This document shows, in pieces, positions 32,468-41,418 of a stretch of DNA of 64,000 nucleotides. Both the position numbers and the translations under genes were made by a program. Source of the DNA: Frateuria hangzhouensis (lineage in GTDB: Bacteria; Pseudomonadota; Gammaproteobacteria; Xanthomonadales; Rhodanobacteraceae); assembly GCF_026410505.1 (NCBI RefSeq), contig NZ_JAPMIU010000006.1, positions 1 to 64,000 of the forward strand, in the 5' to 3' direction. A model generated the notes under the pieces. The model did no database searches. It was not told where the DNA came from and saw nothing but the letters and a program-made list of their open reading frames with translations. How positions within the stretch are numbered: the stretch's first letter is position 1; each line of letters begins with the position of its first letter.

Positions 32468-33322
32468 ATGAACGACGACCCTGGCAGTACCAACGGCCCC
32501 GCCCCCCACCGCTCCTGGTGGGATCGACTGGGCCACCTGTTTTCCGGCGAGCCACGCAACCGCGACGAACTGATCGAGGAATTGCGCGCCGCCCAGGCCA
32601 ACGGCCTGCTCTCCAACGACACCCTGACCATGGTCGAGGGTGCGCTGAAGGTCACCGAGCTGAGCGTGGACGACGTCATGGTCCCGCGCGCGCAGATCGT
32701 GATGATCCCTGCCGATGCCTCCCTGCACGATGTGCTGGCCAAGGTGGTCGAATCCGGCCACTCGCGCTTCCCCGTGCACGGCGAGGACAAGGACGAGATC
32801 ATCGGCATCCTGCTGGCCAAGGACCTACTCAAGTACTTCGGCGACGGCGAGGGTTTCAACCTCGCGCTGCTGTTGCGCCCGGCGGTATTGATCCCCGAGT
32901 CGATGCGCCTGAACGTGCTGCTGGCCGAGTTCCGCCGTTCGCGCAACCACATGGCGCTGGTGGTGGACGAATACGGCGGCGTTGCCGGCCTGATCACCAT
33001 CGAGGACGTGCTCGAGCAGATCGTTGGCGAGATCGACGACGAGCACGACGACGAGGACGAACCCAGCCTGATGCATGAAATGCCCGACGGCAGCTGGTCG
33101 GTCAGCGCGCTCACCCCGATCGCCGACTTCAACGAAGAAACCGGCGCCCGGTTTTCCGACGAGGAATTCGACACCGTCGGCGGCATGGCCACCGCCGAGT
33201 TCGGCCACCTGCCCGAAGCGGGTGAAGAGGTGGTGCTGGGCGGCTACCTGTTCATCGTCACCGAGGCCGACGACCGGCGGGTGCAGCAGTTCCGCGTCAA
33301 CCGGCAACCGGCCGATGCCTGA
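32468..33322 (+). CDS. corC: CorC/HlyC-family CBS-domain protein
   Basis: The 284-residue product has two CBS domains (about residues 65-185; VDDVMVPRAQI and ALVVDEYGGVAGLITIEDVLEQIVGEI) and a C-terminal CorC_HlyC/transporter-associated domain (FDTVGGMATAEFGHLPEAGE). It lacks a DUF21 membrane domain. CorC-type proteins are tied to magnesium/cobalt efflux in enterobacteria. A TTG lies directly before the ATG at 32468; the ATG is used. Its stop overlaps the possible ATG of the DUF4105 gene by 8 bases. Confidence 0.93.
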   Translation: MNDDPGSTNGPAPHRSWWDRLGHLFSGEPRNRDELIEELRAAQANGLLSNDTLTMVEGALKVTELSVDDVMVPRAQIVMIPADASLHDVLAKVVESGHSRFPVHGEDKDEIIGILLAKDLLKYFGDGEGFNLALLLRPAVLIPESMRLNVLLAEFRRSRNHMALVVDEYGGVAGLITIEDVLEQIVGEIDDEHDDEDEPSLMHEMPDGSWSVSALTPIADFNEETGARFSDEEFDTVGGMATAEFGHLPEAGEEVVLGGYLFIVTEADDRRVQQFRVNRQPADA

Positions 33323-34679
33323 GGCATCCCCTCCCGTCTCCGCAAGACTGGTCACCCCCTCCCAACCTCCCCCTGCGTGCAGGGGGAGGAGCCAAAGGCT
33401 TGCGGCCATCTACTCCCTCCCCTGCGTGCAGGGGAGGGTTGGGGAGGGGTCCCGCCTTTTCGCCGGCAAGCTCTGGCTGCTCTGTTGCCTGACCTTGCTG
33501 TTCGCCATCGTCCTACCCGCCCACGCCGGCATCGCCAATGCCCCCGGCGCCAACCTCGAAATCTCCCTGATCACCTACGGCCCCGGCGACACCTACTGGG
33601 AACGCTTCGGCCACGACGCCATCGAGCTGCGCGACACGGTCAGCGGCGAGGCGTTCAACTTCAACTACGGCGTGTTCGACTTCGACGAGAGCGGCTTCCT
33701 GCTCAACTTCGCGCGCGGCCGCATGCACTACCTGATGGATGCCGCACCCACCACGCTGGACGAGAACTGGTACATCCAGGCCGGCCGCTCCGTCACCCGC
33801 CAGCGCCTGGCCCTCGCGCCCGACCAGGCCGCCGCGCTGCGCGACTTCCTGCTGTGGAACCTGCGCCCGGAAAACGCGCGCTACGACTACGACTACTACG
33901 TCGACAACTGCACCACCCGCGTGCGCGACGCGCTCGACCGCGCGCTCGGCGGCGTGCTCAAGACCCAGCTCACCGCCCGCCCCGGCGGCATGACCTATCG
34001 TCAGCAGACTGCCCGCCTGATGAGCGCGCAGCCGTGGTTGATGTTGCTGCTGGATGTGGGCCTGGGGCCTTATGCCGACCGACCGCTCAACGCCTGGCAG
34101 GAAAGCTTCCTGCCAGGCGTGCTTTCGCGCGAGCTGGCGACCGTGCAGCTCGTTGGCGCGCAAGGCACGCATCCGCTGGTGACCGACACCGATCTGATCG
34201 CACCCAACCGCCTGAATACACCGCCGGCGACGGCGCCGGACCTGCGCCTGCCGTTGGCTATGGCGGGCCTGGCGCTGGCTGTCGTGCTGCTGCTCGCACG
34301 CCGCCTCTGGCCCACCGGTTTCAGTCTGCTCGGTTCGCTCTACTTGGTGCTGGCGGGACTGGCCGGCATCGGGCTGCTGGTGCTGTGGCTGCTGACCACC
34401 CACCACGCCGCCTGGGCCAACGCCAACCTACTGCTGTTCAACCCGCTCGCCCTGCTGCTGCTGCCGGCGGCATGGCGGGCCCGCCGCGGCCTTCCCGCCA
34501 CGCGCTTTGCCGATATCGTCCTGCTCGTGCAACTGCTCGCCCTGCTCGCCGCCGTGTTGCTGCATCTGCTCCCCGGCACTGTGCAGCAGAACCAGCCTTG
34601 GCTGCTGTTCGCCATGCCGGTATGGCTGGCGATGGCTATGTCGCTTCGCGGCGGCCGCATGAATGCTCCCGCGGGCTAA
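33315..34679 (+). CDS. DUF4105 (Lnb N-terminal domain-like) inner-membrane protein
   Basis: The C-terminal part after residue about 35 has a signal-anchor (LWLLCCLTLLFAIVLPAHAG), a DUF4105 domain (SLITYGPGDTYWERFGHDAI; YDYDYYVDNCTTRVRDALD with possible Cys/His catalytic residues), and five or so C-terminal membrane helices (LRLPLAMAGLALAVVLLLARR onward). DUF4105 proteins are periplasmic-facing and of unproven function, with a relation to Lnb lipoprotein N-acyl transferases. The best ATG is at 33315, overlapping corC by 8 bases. The 37 residues after it are encoded by a family C repeat, so the original start may have been lost or moved. A GTG at 33426 inside the repeat would give a normal signal peptide. 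Confidence 0.78.
   Translation: MPEASPPVSARLVTPSQPPPACRGRSQRLAAIYSLPCVQGRVGEGSRLFAGKLWLLCCLTLLFAIVLPAHAGIANAPGANLEISLITYGPGDTYWERFGHDAIELRDTVSGEAFNFNYGVFDFDESGFLLNFARGRMHYLMDAAPTTLDENWYIQAGRSVTRQRLALAPDQAAALRDFLLWNLRPENARYDYDYYVDNCTTRVRDALDRALGGVLKTQLTARPGGMTYRQQTARLMSAQPWLMLLLDVGLGPYADRPLNAWQESFLPGVLSRELATVQLVGAQGTHPLVTDTDLIAPNRLNTPPATAPDLRLPLAMAGLALAVVLLLARRLWPTGFSLLGSLYLVLAGLAGIGLLVLWLLTTHHAAWANANLLLFNPLALLLLPAAWRARRGLPATRFADIVLLVQLLALLAAVLLHLLPGTVQQNQPWLLFAMPVWLAMAMSLRGGRMNAPAG
33356..33452. repeat. Family C repeat pair at the 5' end of the DUF4105 gene
   Basis: CCTCCCCCTGCGTGCAGGGG and CCCTCCCCTGCGTGCAGGGG are each followed by a short G-rich arm. They lie in the reading frame between the possible ATG (33315) and the signal peptide (about 33462). 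Confidence 0.8.
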
Positions 34680-36643
34680 TTGCCCGCGAGCGCCTTTTGC
34701 TCCACCCGGGACGAGAGCACTTGGGCCAGCGATTGGGCAAAACTCGCGGTCATGTGTTGCGAATCGCGAAACACAATCAATCCGTCGCGCTCCGCTTTGC
34801 ATAGCCGTCCGGGACAGATTTGATCGTTGAGGTCGATAACCGACACGTTCGAATAGGGCCGACTGGCCTGTTGCAACCATCCATAGACGACGTCATTGGC
34901 ACTGCCCGCGGGCGCCGAGCAGGCTCCCAACGTTGCCATCCAGCCAGGCCGCCCCTGATGAGCAGCCAGGCAGTCCGGGCCATTGAACGGCAAGCGTGGC
35001 GTGCTGCGCAGGAGGTAGACGTGCCCCGAAGCGGCCGCGAGGGGAGCCAGAATCCGTTCCGTGCCCCCGACCCATTGGCGAGCAGTGAACGCGTAGGTGG
35101 CCACGGAACCGAGGATGACGGTATCTGGCTTCATTTCGGCGAGGTATTTCATGACCCGCTGGCGCCAGGTCGAGCACTCGACATACATGCGACCGATGCG
35201 TTGGTAGAAGATCGGTTCGTCTACCATCGGGCAGGACGACTTGGTGATCACCAACAGGCGCCAATCCGGTTTGTCGTAGGCACGGGCGACCGCTGGAAAC
35301 CATTGGCCCGCAACGCTATCGCCCAGCAGCACCGCCGTGTGGTGCGCGTCCTGCGCCCCGAAGCCGCACACGCGCAACGCATCGCTGGAATACCACTCGT
35401 CACAGCCCATGCGGTAGATGACCGGTGCATCCGCCTGTGCGCTCGCCAGGCGCCGGTACTGTGGGCTACGTTCCAGGTCGGCGGCATGGTTGTACCAGTT
35501 CAGGCACATCACGCTCGCAAGCCCCATCACCGCCAGCGCAATTACAACGGTCATCCGCGGTCGCACCAGCCATATCCCGCGGTGCCGTGTGGGCGCTTCC
35601 ACTAGCAAATATGAAAGCACGGCGAACACAAGCGACACCGCAACAGCACAAGCACGAATGACAGGGGCATCAGAGGAATACAAGGCGCGGGCGAGCAGGA
35701 GTACCGGCCAATGCCACAGATACCAAGCATAGGAAACCCGCCCCAACGCCTGGAGCGGACGCCAAGCCAGCATGCGCGAAACGCCCGCGCCGCGTACGCC
35801 CGCCGCGATGATTGCCACCGCACCCACGGTAGGCAACATCGACCAGCCACCTGGGTACGGCACATTCGGCGTCAAAAACATTGCCGCCGCCAAGATGCCC
35901 CCCAACCCGCACCATCCGACCACCTGCAGCCGCGAGGCCCGCCCTTGATCGAAAATGTTGCCCTTCTCCCAAAAGAGCCACACCAGCGCGCCCGAGGCAA
36001 ACTGCCAAGCGCGCAAGGGCATCATGTAAAAGGCCAGTCGCGGTGCCAGGTAGGTCATGGCGATGCACGCCGCGAAGCTGGCCAGCAAGATGACGCCCAT
36101 GCCGATCTTCAATCGGCCAAGGCCGCTCGGCCGATCGCGCGCGCGACGCCCCCACAGCCATACGAGCAGGGCCGGCCACACCAGGTAAAATTGCTCCTCC
36201 ACGCCCAGCGACCAGGTATGCAGGAAGAGGTTGCTTTCGGCACCGCTCGAAAAATAATCGAGGTGCCCGAATGCAAAGTGGAGATTGCTCAGCCAGAAGG
36301 CCGCGCTGCCCGCAGCGCTGGCCTGCTTCTGTTGATCGCCAGGGGCCAGCACAATCGTTGCTGCCGCACCGACGACCAACAGCATGGCCAGCAAACCAGG
36401 CAACAGTCGCCGTAGCCGGCGCACGTAAAACTCACCGAAACGGACCGACCCGCTGCTCGCCAACTCGCGCAACAGCAGGCCAGTGATCAGATAGCCGGAA
36501 AGGACGAAGAACACGTCCACGCCCACGAACCCGCCTGCCAGCCACGGCACCCTCGCGTGCGCCGCCACTACCAAAACGATGGCAACTGCCCGTAAGCCCT
36601 CCAGGTCGGCCCTGTAGCCGAGGCGGTACTCGTTTGCGTGCAT
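34676..36643 (-). CDS. Acyltransferase family 3 / SGNH protein (OafA/YrhL type)
   Basis: The 655-residue product has an N-terminal acyltransferase-3 domain with about ten helices. Markers are YRADLEGLRAVAIVLVVAAH, FFVLSGYLITGLLL and SLGVEEQFYLVWP. An SGNH-like periplasmic domain follows (AVLLGDSVAGQWFPAVARA as block I; FRDSQHMT as block V). Such enzymes acetylate surface or periplasmic glycans such as O-antigen or exopolysaccharide. The ATG at 36643 follows a GGGG-rich site; an upstream in-frame extension is not used. It is convergent with the DUF4105 gene (4-base overlap) and lies 4-5 kb from the glycan island, so a functional link is possible but unproven. Confidence 0.92.
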   Translation of the reverse strand: MHANEYRLGYRADLEGLRAVAIVLVVAAHARVPWLAGGFVGVDVFFVLSGYLITGLLLRELASSGSVRFGEFYVRRLRRLLPGLLAMLLVVGAAATIVLAPGDQQKQASAAGSAAFWLSNLHFAFGHLDYFSSGAESNLFLHTWSLGVEEQFYLVWPALLVWLWGRRARDRPSGLGRLKIGMGVILLASFAACIAMTYLAPRLAFYMMPLRAWQFASGALVWLFWEKGNIFDQGRASRLQVVGWCGLGGILAAAMFLTPNVPYPGGWSMLPTVGAVAIIAAGVRGAGVSRMLAWRPLQALGRVSYAWYLWHWPVLLLARALYSSDAPVIRACAVAVSLVFAVLSYLLVEAPTRHRGIWLVRPRMTVVIALAVMGLASVMCLNWYNHAADLERSPQYRRLASAQADAPVIYRMGCDEWYSSDALRVCGFGAQDAHHTAVLLGDSVAGQWFPAVARAYDKPDWRLLVITKSSCPMVDEPIFYQRIGRMYVECSTWRQRVMKYLAEMKPDTVILGSVATYAFTARQWVGGTERILAPLAAASGHVYLLRSTPRLPFNGPDCLAAHQGRPGWMATLGACSAPAGSANDVVYGWLQQASRPYSNVSVIDLNDQICPGRLCKAERDGLIVFRDSQHMTASFAQSLAQVLSSRVEQKALAGN

Positions 36644-36738
36644 TGGGCCCCCTACCGAAGATGCCGCATGATTACATAGCCCTTCCGCGGCTACCCCCAC
36701 CGATGGCAACGGCGCATTCCAACACTTACCATCGGCAA

Positions 36739-37722
36739 ATGCCCACGAACAACATGGTCGTCAACTGCATCGCCTATCGCGGCGACGGCGCACGCATCGG
36801 CGACATCACCCTCGACGCCATCAGCGACGTGCTGAAGGAACCGGGCACGTTCGTCTGGGTCGGCCTGCACGAGCCGGACGAGACGCTGCTGCTGAAACTG
36901 CAGGAGGAATTCGACCTGCACGACCTGGCCGTGGAGGACGCGCACAAGGCGCATCAGCGCACCAAACTGGAGGCCTATGGCGACTCGCTGTTCCTGGTCG
37001 TGCAGACCGCGCAGGTGGTGGATGGCAACCTGGCCCTCGGCGAGACGCAGATCTTCTTCGGCGCGCGCTACCTGGTCACCGTCCGGCACGGCGCGTCGCT
37101 GTCCTACGCCCCGGTGCGGCGCAGCTGCGAGCAGGCGCTGGACCTCATGCGCAACGGCCCCAGCTACGGCCTGTATGGCGTGCTGGACTACGTCGTGGAC
37201 AACATGCTGCCGATCGTGCGCGACTTCCGCGAGGAGCTGCACCGGCTCGAGGCGGACATCTTCGCCGAGACCTTCAAGCGCAGCACGGTGCGGCGGCTTT
37301 ACAACATGCAACGCGACCTGACCTCGCTGCGCCTGGCCGTCGCCCCGCTGCAGGACATCACCAACCAGCTGGTGCGCATGCACCCGCAACTGATCCCGGA
37401 CGAACTGCGAGTGTACTTCCGCGACGTGTACGACCACGTGTTCCGCGTCAACGAGTCGATCAACACCATGCGCGAGATGCTCGGTGCGGCGATTAACGTG
37501 AACCTTTCGCTGGTTACCTTCGGCCAGAACGAAGTCATGAAACGCCTGGCCGGCTACGCCGCTTTGCTGGCCGCGCCCACGCTCATCACCAGCTGGTACG
37601 GCATGAACTTCACCCACATGCCCGAGCTGGACAAGCCGTGGGCGTATCCACTGATGATCGTGCTGGTGGTGGGTGTAGTGGGTGGAATCTACACGTGGCT
37701 CAAGCGGGTGAAGTGGTTGTAG
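36739..37722 (+). CDS. corA: CorA-family magnesium/cobalt channel
   Basis: The 327-residue product has a long cytosolic N-terminal domain. The two C-terminal helices follow, with the family signature YGMNF (TSWYGMNFTHMPE) at the pore mouth and a basic C-terminus. CorA forms a pentameric channel for Mg2+ and Co2+. Start is uncertain: MPTNNMVVNC at 36739 is used, with ATGs at 36703 and 36754 also in frame. It is divergent from the acyltransferase and followed by repeats. Confidence 0.93.
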   Translation: MPTNNMVVNCIAYRGDGARIGDITLDAISDVLKEPGTFVWVGLHEPDETLLLKLQEEFDLHDLAVEDAHKAHQRTKLEAYGDSLFLVVQTAQVVDGNLALGETQIFFGARYLVTVRHGASLSYAPVRRSCEQALDLMRNGPSYGLYGVLDYVVDNMLPIVRDFREELHRLEADIFAETFKRSTVRRLYNMQRDLTSLRLAVAPLQDITNQLVRMHPQLIPDELRVYFRDVYDHVFRVNESINTMREMLGAAINVNLSLVTFGQNEVMKRLAGYAALLAAPTLITSWYGMNFTHMPELDKPWAYPLMIVLVVGVVGGIYTWLKRVKWL

Positions 37723-37726
37723 GAAC

Positions 37727-37838
37727 ACCCTCTCCCAGCCTTTCCTGCAAGCAGGGGGGGGACGCCAAAAGCCAGAGCCAGAGCCAGAGTCCGGAGCTTG
37801 CCGAACACTGCTCCCTCCCCTGGGGAGGGGTGCTCTTC
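37727..37838. repeat. Family C repeat pair, left side of DUF559 gene
   Basis: CACCCTCTCCCAGCCTTTCC with AGCAGGGGGG, then CCAGAGCCAGAGCCAGAG (a short tandem CCAGAG run at 37776-37794) and CTCCCTCCCCTGGGGAGGGG. The block directly abuts the stop of the DUF559 gene. Confidence 0.7.
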
Positions 37839-37839
37839 G

Positions 37840-38178
37840 CTACCCCTCGTCCAAGTACCGCAGGATTTCCTCCAACACGGCATCCACCCGCAGCAGCACG
37901 TCGTCGTTCCAGAAGCGCACCACCCGATACCCCTCGCCCTGGATCAAGCGAGTGCGATCGGCGTCATAGCGGTGGGCATCTGCGTGTTGTCCGCCATCGA
38001 GCTCGATGACAAGGCAGGCAGGGATGCAGATGAAGTCGGTAATGAACCCTGCAACAGGATACTGGCGGCGGAACTTCCAGCCAGCCAACTGCTCACGACG
38101 CAGGTAGCTCCAAAGGTGCCGCTCGGCATCGGTGGCAGCGTTACGCAGCTGACGCGCGCGTTCCCACTTGAGCTCCAT
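37840..38178 (-). CDS. DUF559 (Vsr-like nuclease fold) protein
   Basis: The 112-residue product has the DUF559 pattern: RQLRNAATDAERHLWSYLRR, GWKFRRQYPVAGFITDFICI, VIELDGGQHADAHRYDADRT and VVRFWNDDVLLRVDAVL. The D-(x)n-ELDG core is that of very-short-patch-repair-like PD-(D/E)XK nucleases. Function is not proven. These small genes are often multi-copy and lie between repeats in Xanthomonadales and other bacteria, as here (family C on both sides). The ATG at 38178 is used; the in-frame upstream codons lie in repeat sequence. Confidence 0.85.
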   Translation of the reverse strand: MELKWERARQLRNAATDAERHLWSYLRREQLAGWKFRRQYPVAGFITDFICIPACLVIELDGGQHADAHRYDADRTRLIQGEGYRVVRFWNDDVLLRVDAVLEEILRYLDEG

Positions 38179-38210
38179 GCCCAGCTCCGCGTCCCTCGAA
38201 GAGCAAAAGC

Positions 38211-38377
38211 TACCCCCTCCCAACCTCCCCCTGCGAGCAGGGGGAGGAGCAAAAGCTTGCGGGCTTCAGCTGATGGCTACGTCACTCCCTCTCCTGCTTG
38301 CAGGGGAGGGTTGGGCAGGGGTGCTCTCCGCCATGCCCCTCCCCTGCTTGCAGGGGAGGGTTGGGTAGGGGTGCTCT
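38211..38377. repeat. Family C repeat cluster, right side of DUF559 gene
   Basis: At least four units on the pattern CCCTCCCCTGCTTGCAGGGG / AACCTCCCCCTGCGAGCAGG, with mirrored arms at 38213-38247, 38286-38322 and 38337-38372. It ends at the stop of the S9 peptidase gene. Confidence 0.8.
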
Positions 38378-40468
38378 TCAATCTTTCGAAGTCCACCGCT
38401 CCAACCAAGCATTCACCGTCTCATGCCACATCACGCTGTTCTGCGGCTTGAGCACCCAGTGGTTCTCGTCCGGGAAGGTGAGGAACTCGCTCGGGATCCC
38501 CTGCCGCTGCAGCGCGGTGAAGGCGCCCAGCCCTTGGGTGAGAGGAATGCGGAAATCCTTGGCCGAGTGCACCACCAGCATCGGCACGCGCCAGTCCTTG
38601 ACGTGGTTGAGCGGGTTGAAGCGCTCGTAGTTCTGCGGATGCTCGAACTGCGTGCCGCCGTTCTCCTTCTCCTCGAACCACAGCTCCTCGGTGGCGTAAT
38701 ACATCATGCGGGTGTCGAACACGCCGTCGTGGTCGACCAGGCACTTCCACGGCTGGTTCCACACGCCCGCGATCCAGTACACCATGTAGCCGCCGTAGCT
38801 GGCGCCCAGCGCGCAGGCGTTGTCGGCGTCGAGGAAATCGTACTGGTCCAGCGCGGCCTTCCAGCCGGCCTTGAGGTCTTCCAGCGGCTTGCCGCCCCAG
38901 TCGCCGGAGATCGAATCGGTGAACGCCTGGCCGTAGCCGGTCGAGCCGTGGAAGTTCACGGTGACCACCGCAAAGCCCTGCCCTGCATATGTCTGCGGGT
39001 TCCAGCGGTAGCTCCAGCCGTTGCTCATCGCACCCTGCGGGCCGCCGTGGATGATGAAGGCCACCGGGTACTTCTGCCCGCGCTTGTAGCCCACCGGCTT
39101 GACCACGTAGCCCTGCACGGTTTCGTTGTTCCAGCCCTTGAAGGTGAAGAACTCGAAATCGCCCGTCTTCGCGTTCTTCAACCGGTCGGCGTTGAAGTGG
39201 GTGACCTGCTTGAGACCGCGACCCCTGGCATCGGCCAAGTACAACGACACCGGATGCTTCAGGTCGTCGCGCGCCAGCAGCAGCTTGCCGTTCTCCAGCG
39301 CGTAGCCACCCACCGAACCCTCGCCCACCAGCTTGGTGACCTTGCCGCTGGCCGCGTCGATGGCGAACAGCGGATGCTGGCCCTCGTCATCGGCCGTGGC
39401 GTAGAGCGTCTTGCCGTCGTCGGCGATGGTCAGCGCGCCGGGCGAGCGATCCCACTGCGGATCGATCTCGCGCGCCGCCCCGCTTTGCAGATCCATCGCC
39501 ATGATCGCGAAACGGTCGGCCTCGAAGCCGGGCTCCTTCATGGCCAGGTAATACAGCGTCTTGCCGTCCGGCGAGGGCACCGGATAGGCATCCCACGCCT
39601 TGTTCGCTTCGGTCAGGTTCTGCGGCGCGGCCGAGCCGTCCGCCGGCACGCGGTAGAGGTCGAAATTGGTCGACCACGGCTCGCTGGAGCCGGCGATGCG
39701 CACGTCGAAATACACCGTGCGGCCGTCGGGCGAGAAGGCGAACTCGCTCTCGTCGCCGAACGGCTTGCCTGGGATGTCGCCATCGATGCCCCGGCTGAGC
39801 AGCGTGGGCTCGGCCGGCAGCATGCCCGCACCATCGAAGTGGGCGATGAACAACTGGTTGCGCCGGCCATCGGACCAGGTATCCCAGTGGCGCACGAACA
39901 GTTTGTTGTAGACCGTGCCGGTGGCCTTGTTCTTCTCGCGGCCGTCGATGCGCTCCTTGGTGCAGGCCAGGTCCGCGCAATCGGTGTAGACCTCGTAGGA
40001 AAGCAGCACGCTCTTGCCATCCGGCGACAGCTTGTAGCCGCCCAGATCCAGCGCGCCATGGCTGACCTGCACCGCGGCCCCGTGACCGGCCAGGTTCAAG
40101 TCGCGGCCCGAGCCCAGATCCAGCCGCCACAGCTGCGAGACGCCGTCGGCCGCGGCCACGTAATACAGGCTGTGCCCGTCCGCGGCCCAACGCGCCGAAC
40201 TGCCCTTGTCCGCCACCTTGACCGGCTCGCCACCCTTCTTCAGGTCCAGCACGTAAATCGCATTGACGCCCTTGTTGGCGGCGTAATCCGTACTGCGCAC
40301 ACCGAACGCGGCATAGCGGCCATCGGGCGACAGCTGCGGATCGCTGACGCGGTCCATCATCACCAGGTCGCGCACGTTGAACGGGTGCGGGGCGTGGGTT
40401 TCGATGTCCACGGCAAGCGCGGGCGTGGCGAGCAATGCGAGTACAAGGGCGGCGAACAGCGGCTTCAT
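38378..40468 (-). CDS. Prolyl oligopeptidase family S9 peptidase (DPP/acylaminoacyl type)
   Basis: The 696-residue product has a clear signal peptide (MKPLFAALVLALLATPALA). A seven-bladed beta-propeller region with repeated SPDGR/SPDGK units runs to about residue 430. The C-terminal alpha/beta hydrolase carries HGGPQGAMSNGW, Ser in GASYGGY, Asp in VHSAKDFRI and His in ENHWVLK. It would be a periplasmic exopeptidase or acylaminoacyl-peptidase. A dipeptidyl-peptidase 5-like role is possible, but specificity is not visible. The ATG at 40468 is preceded by AAGGGAGCC. Confidence 0.93.
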   Translation of the reverse strand: MKPLFAALVLALLATPALAVDIETHAPHPFNVRDLVMMDRVSDPQLSPDGRYAAFGVRSTDYAANKGVNAIYVLDLKKGGEPVKVADKGSSARWAADGHSLYYVAAADGVSQLWRLDLGSGRDLNLAGHGAAVQVSHGALDLGGYKLSPDGKSVLLSYEVYTDCADLACTKERIDGREKNKATGTVYNKLFVRHWDTWSDGRRNQLFIAHFDGAGMLPAEPTLLSRGIDGDIPGKPFGDESEFAFSPDGRTVYFDVRIAGSSEPWSTNFDLYRVPADGSAAPQNLTEANKAWDAYPVPSPDGKTLYYLAMKEPGFEADRFAIMAMDLQSGAAREIDPQWDRSPGALTIADDGKTLYATADDEGQHPLFAIDAASGKVTKLVGEGSVGGYALENGKLLLARDDLKHPVSLYLADARGRGLKQVTHFNADRLKNAKTGDFEFFTFKGWNNETVQGYVVKPVGYKRGQKYPVAFIIHGGPQGAMSNGWSYRWNPQTYAGQGFAVVTVNFHGSTGYGQAFTDSISGDWGGKPLEDLKAGWKAALDQYDFLDADNACALGASYGGYMVYWIAGVWNQPWKCLVDHDGVFDTRMMYYATEELWFEEKENGGTQFEHPQNYERFNPLNHVKDWRVPMLVVHSAKDFRIPLTQGLGAFTALQRQGIPSEFLTFPDENHWVLKPQNSVMWHETVNAWLERWTSKD

Positions 40469-40602
40469 GAGGCGGCTCCCTTCGATGGGTCAGCGGATGA
40501 CGGTACGGGGAGGCGTGCGGGGAAGCAAGAAAGAAGCGCCGTCCCCAAAGGGACAGCCGACATACGGTGGCGTGCGGTGGGTCACACGGCGACCGGCTAT
40601 CT

Positions 40603-40617
40603 TGGTATGGAATCTGC
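40603..40617 (+). promoter_or_regulatory. Sigma-54-type promoter of the first pilA
   Basis: TGGTATGGAATCTGC has GG and GC elements at the correct 10-base spacing for a -24/-12 promoter, 35 bases upstream of the pilA1 start. It matches the consensus less well than the pilA2 site. Confidence 0.5.
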
Positions 40618-40651
40618 CTCGCCCAGACGTCCAAACCAGGGGAAATCCACC

Positions 40652-41089
40652 ATGCACCGCACGCAAGCCGTTCGCGGTTTCACTTTGATTGAGTTGATGA
40701 TCGTGGTTGCGATCATCGCCATCCTCGCCGCCATCGCCATTCCGGCCTACCAGGATTACAGCATCCGGGCTCAGGTGACTGAGGGTATGAGTCTGTCGAC
40801 GGGTGCCAAGGCGGCGGTGTGGGACTTCGTTTCCAACAAGGGGAAATTCCCAGCCGCGAACGAATCTGTCGGGTTGCCTTCCAGTACATCGATCAACGGG
40901 AGCTACGTCTCCAGCGTCAACGTGGCCGAGGGACGCATTACCGTAGCTTTCAAGGGCCCCATGGCGAACAAGGCCATCCAAAACGAGCAATTGGTCCTGT
41001 CGCCCATCGACCAAGGCGGCAGCATCGCTTGGACATGTACGCCCAGCAGCCTGTCCGGCAAATACCTACCGAGCGTCTGTCGCAACTAA
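40652..41089 (+). CDS. pilA: Type IV major pilin (first copy)
   Basis: The 145-residue product has a short leader (MHRTQAVRG) cut by PilD before Phe. A standard type IVa N-terminal helix follows (FTLIELMIVVAIIAILAAIA) with Glu at +5. The beta domain ends with a disulfide pair (CTPSSLSGKYLPSVC). The Xanthomonadales pilin signature GAKAAVWDFVSNKG is present. Homologous to the second pilA 330 bases downstream, with 60-70 percent similarity by eye. The ATG at 40652 is preceded by AGGGGAAATCC. The last residue is Asn rather than Asp. Confidence 0.95.
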   Translation: MHRTQAVRGFTLIELMIVVAIIAILAAIAIPAYQDYSIRAQVTEGMSLSTGAKAAVWDFVSNKGKFPAANESVGLPSSTSINGSYVSSVNVAEGRITVAFKGPMANKAIQNEQLVLSPIDQGGSIAWTCTPSSLSGKYLPSVCRN

Positions 41090-41418
41090 GCAGGCAGAAG
41101 CGCGCAAAAGTGCCGTTAAGCGTCACTTTTCGACCTTGACGGGAAGGCGCATCGTTCCGGCACCACTTCACAGTTGCAAGATGCCGCCGTCACACCCCGC
41201 TGACCTTGTAAGCCTTTCGTGAACATGTGCACAATCGCAGCCGTCGTAGGTATGCGGAAATACGGCGGCGGCGGACGTGGCACACAAGCTGCTTCATCAG
41301 CCGCGAGCTTCCTGGTCGTTCCTGACCGCGCATGTGGGTCCGATCCCGCCTAGGGGGATTCGGGACCGGGGCTCAGGGGGCATCAAACGGTTAGCTAACC
41401 AGTAAAAGAGGAACCACC
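41090..41418 (+). promoter_or_regulatory. pilA1-pilA2 intergenic region with sigma-54 promoter
   Basis: At 41278-41292, TGGCACACAAGCTGC matches the sigma-54 consensus TGGCAC-N5-TTGC at all but one position. This implies an approximately 115-base leader before the pilA2 ATG at 41419. The leader contains an imperfect inverted repeat at 41337-41368 (GGTCCGATCCC / GGGACC). A weak hairpin AAAAGTG...CACTTTT at 41104-41128 may end pilA1 transcription. PilR binding sites would be expected upstream but I cannot place them. Confidence 0.75.

Noticed and set aside
33075-33314. N-terminal extension of the DUF4105 frame into corC
   Set aside because: This part is the shadow of corC in another frame; coding cannot start before the ATG at 33315.
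38423-40651. Long plus-strand frame joined to pilA1
   Set aside because: The upstream part is antisense to the S9 peptidase gene. Only the last 145 codons, from the ATG at 40652, are pilin.
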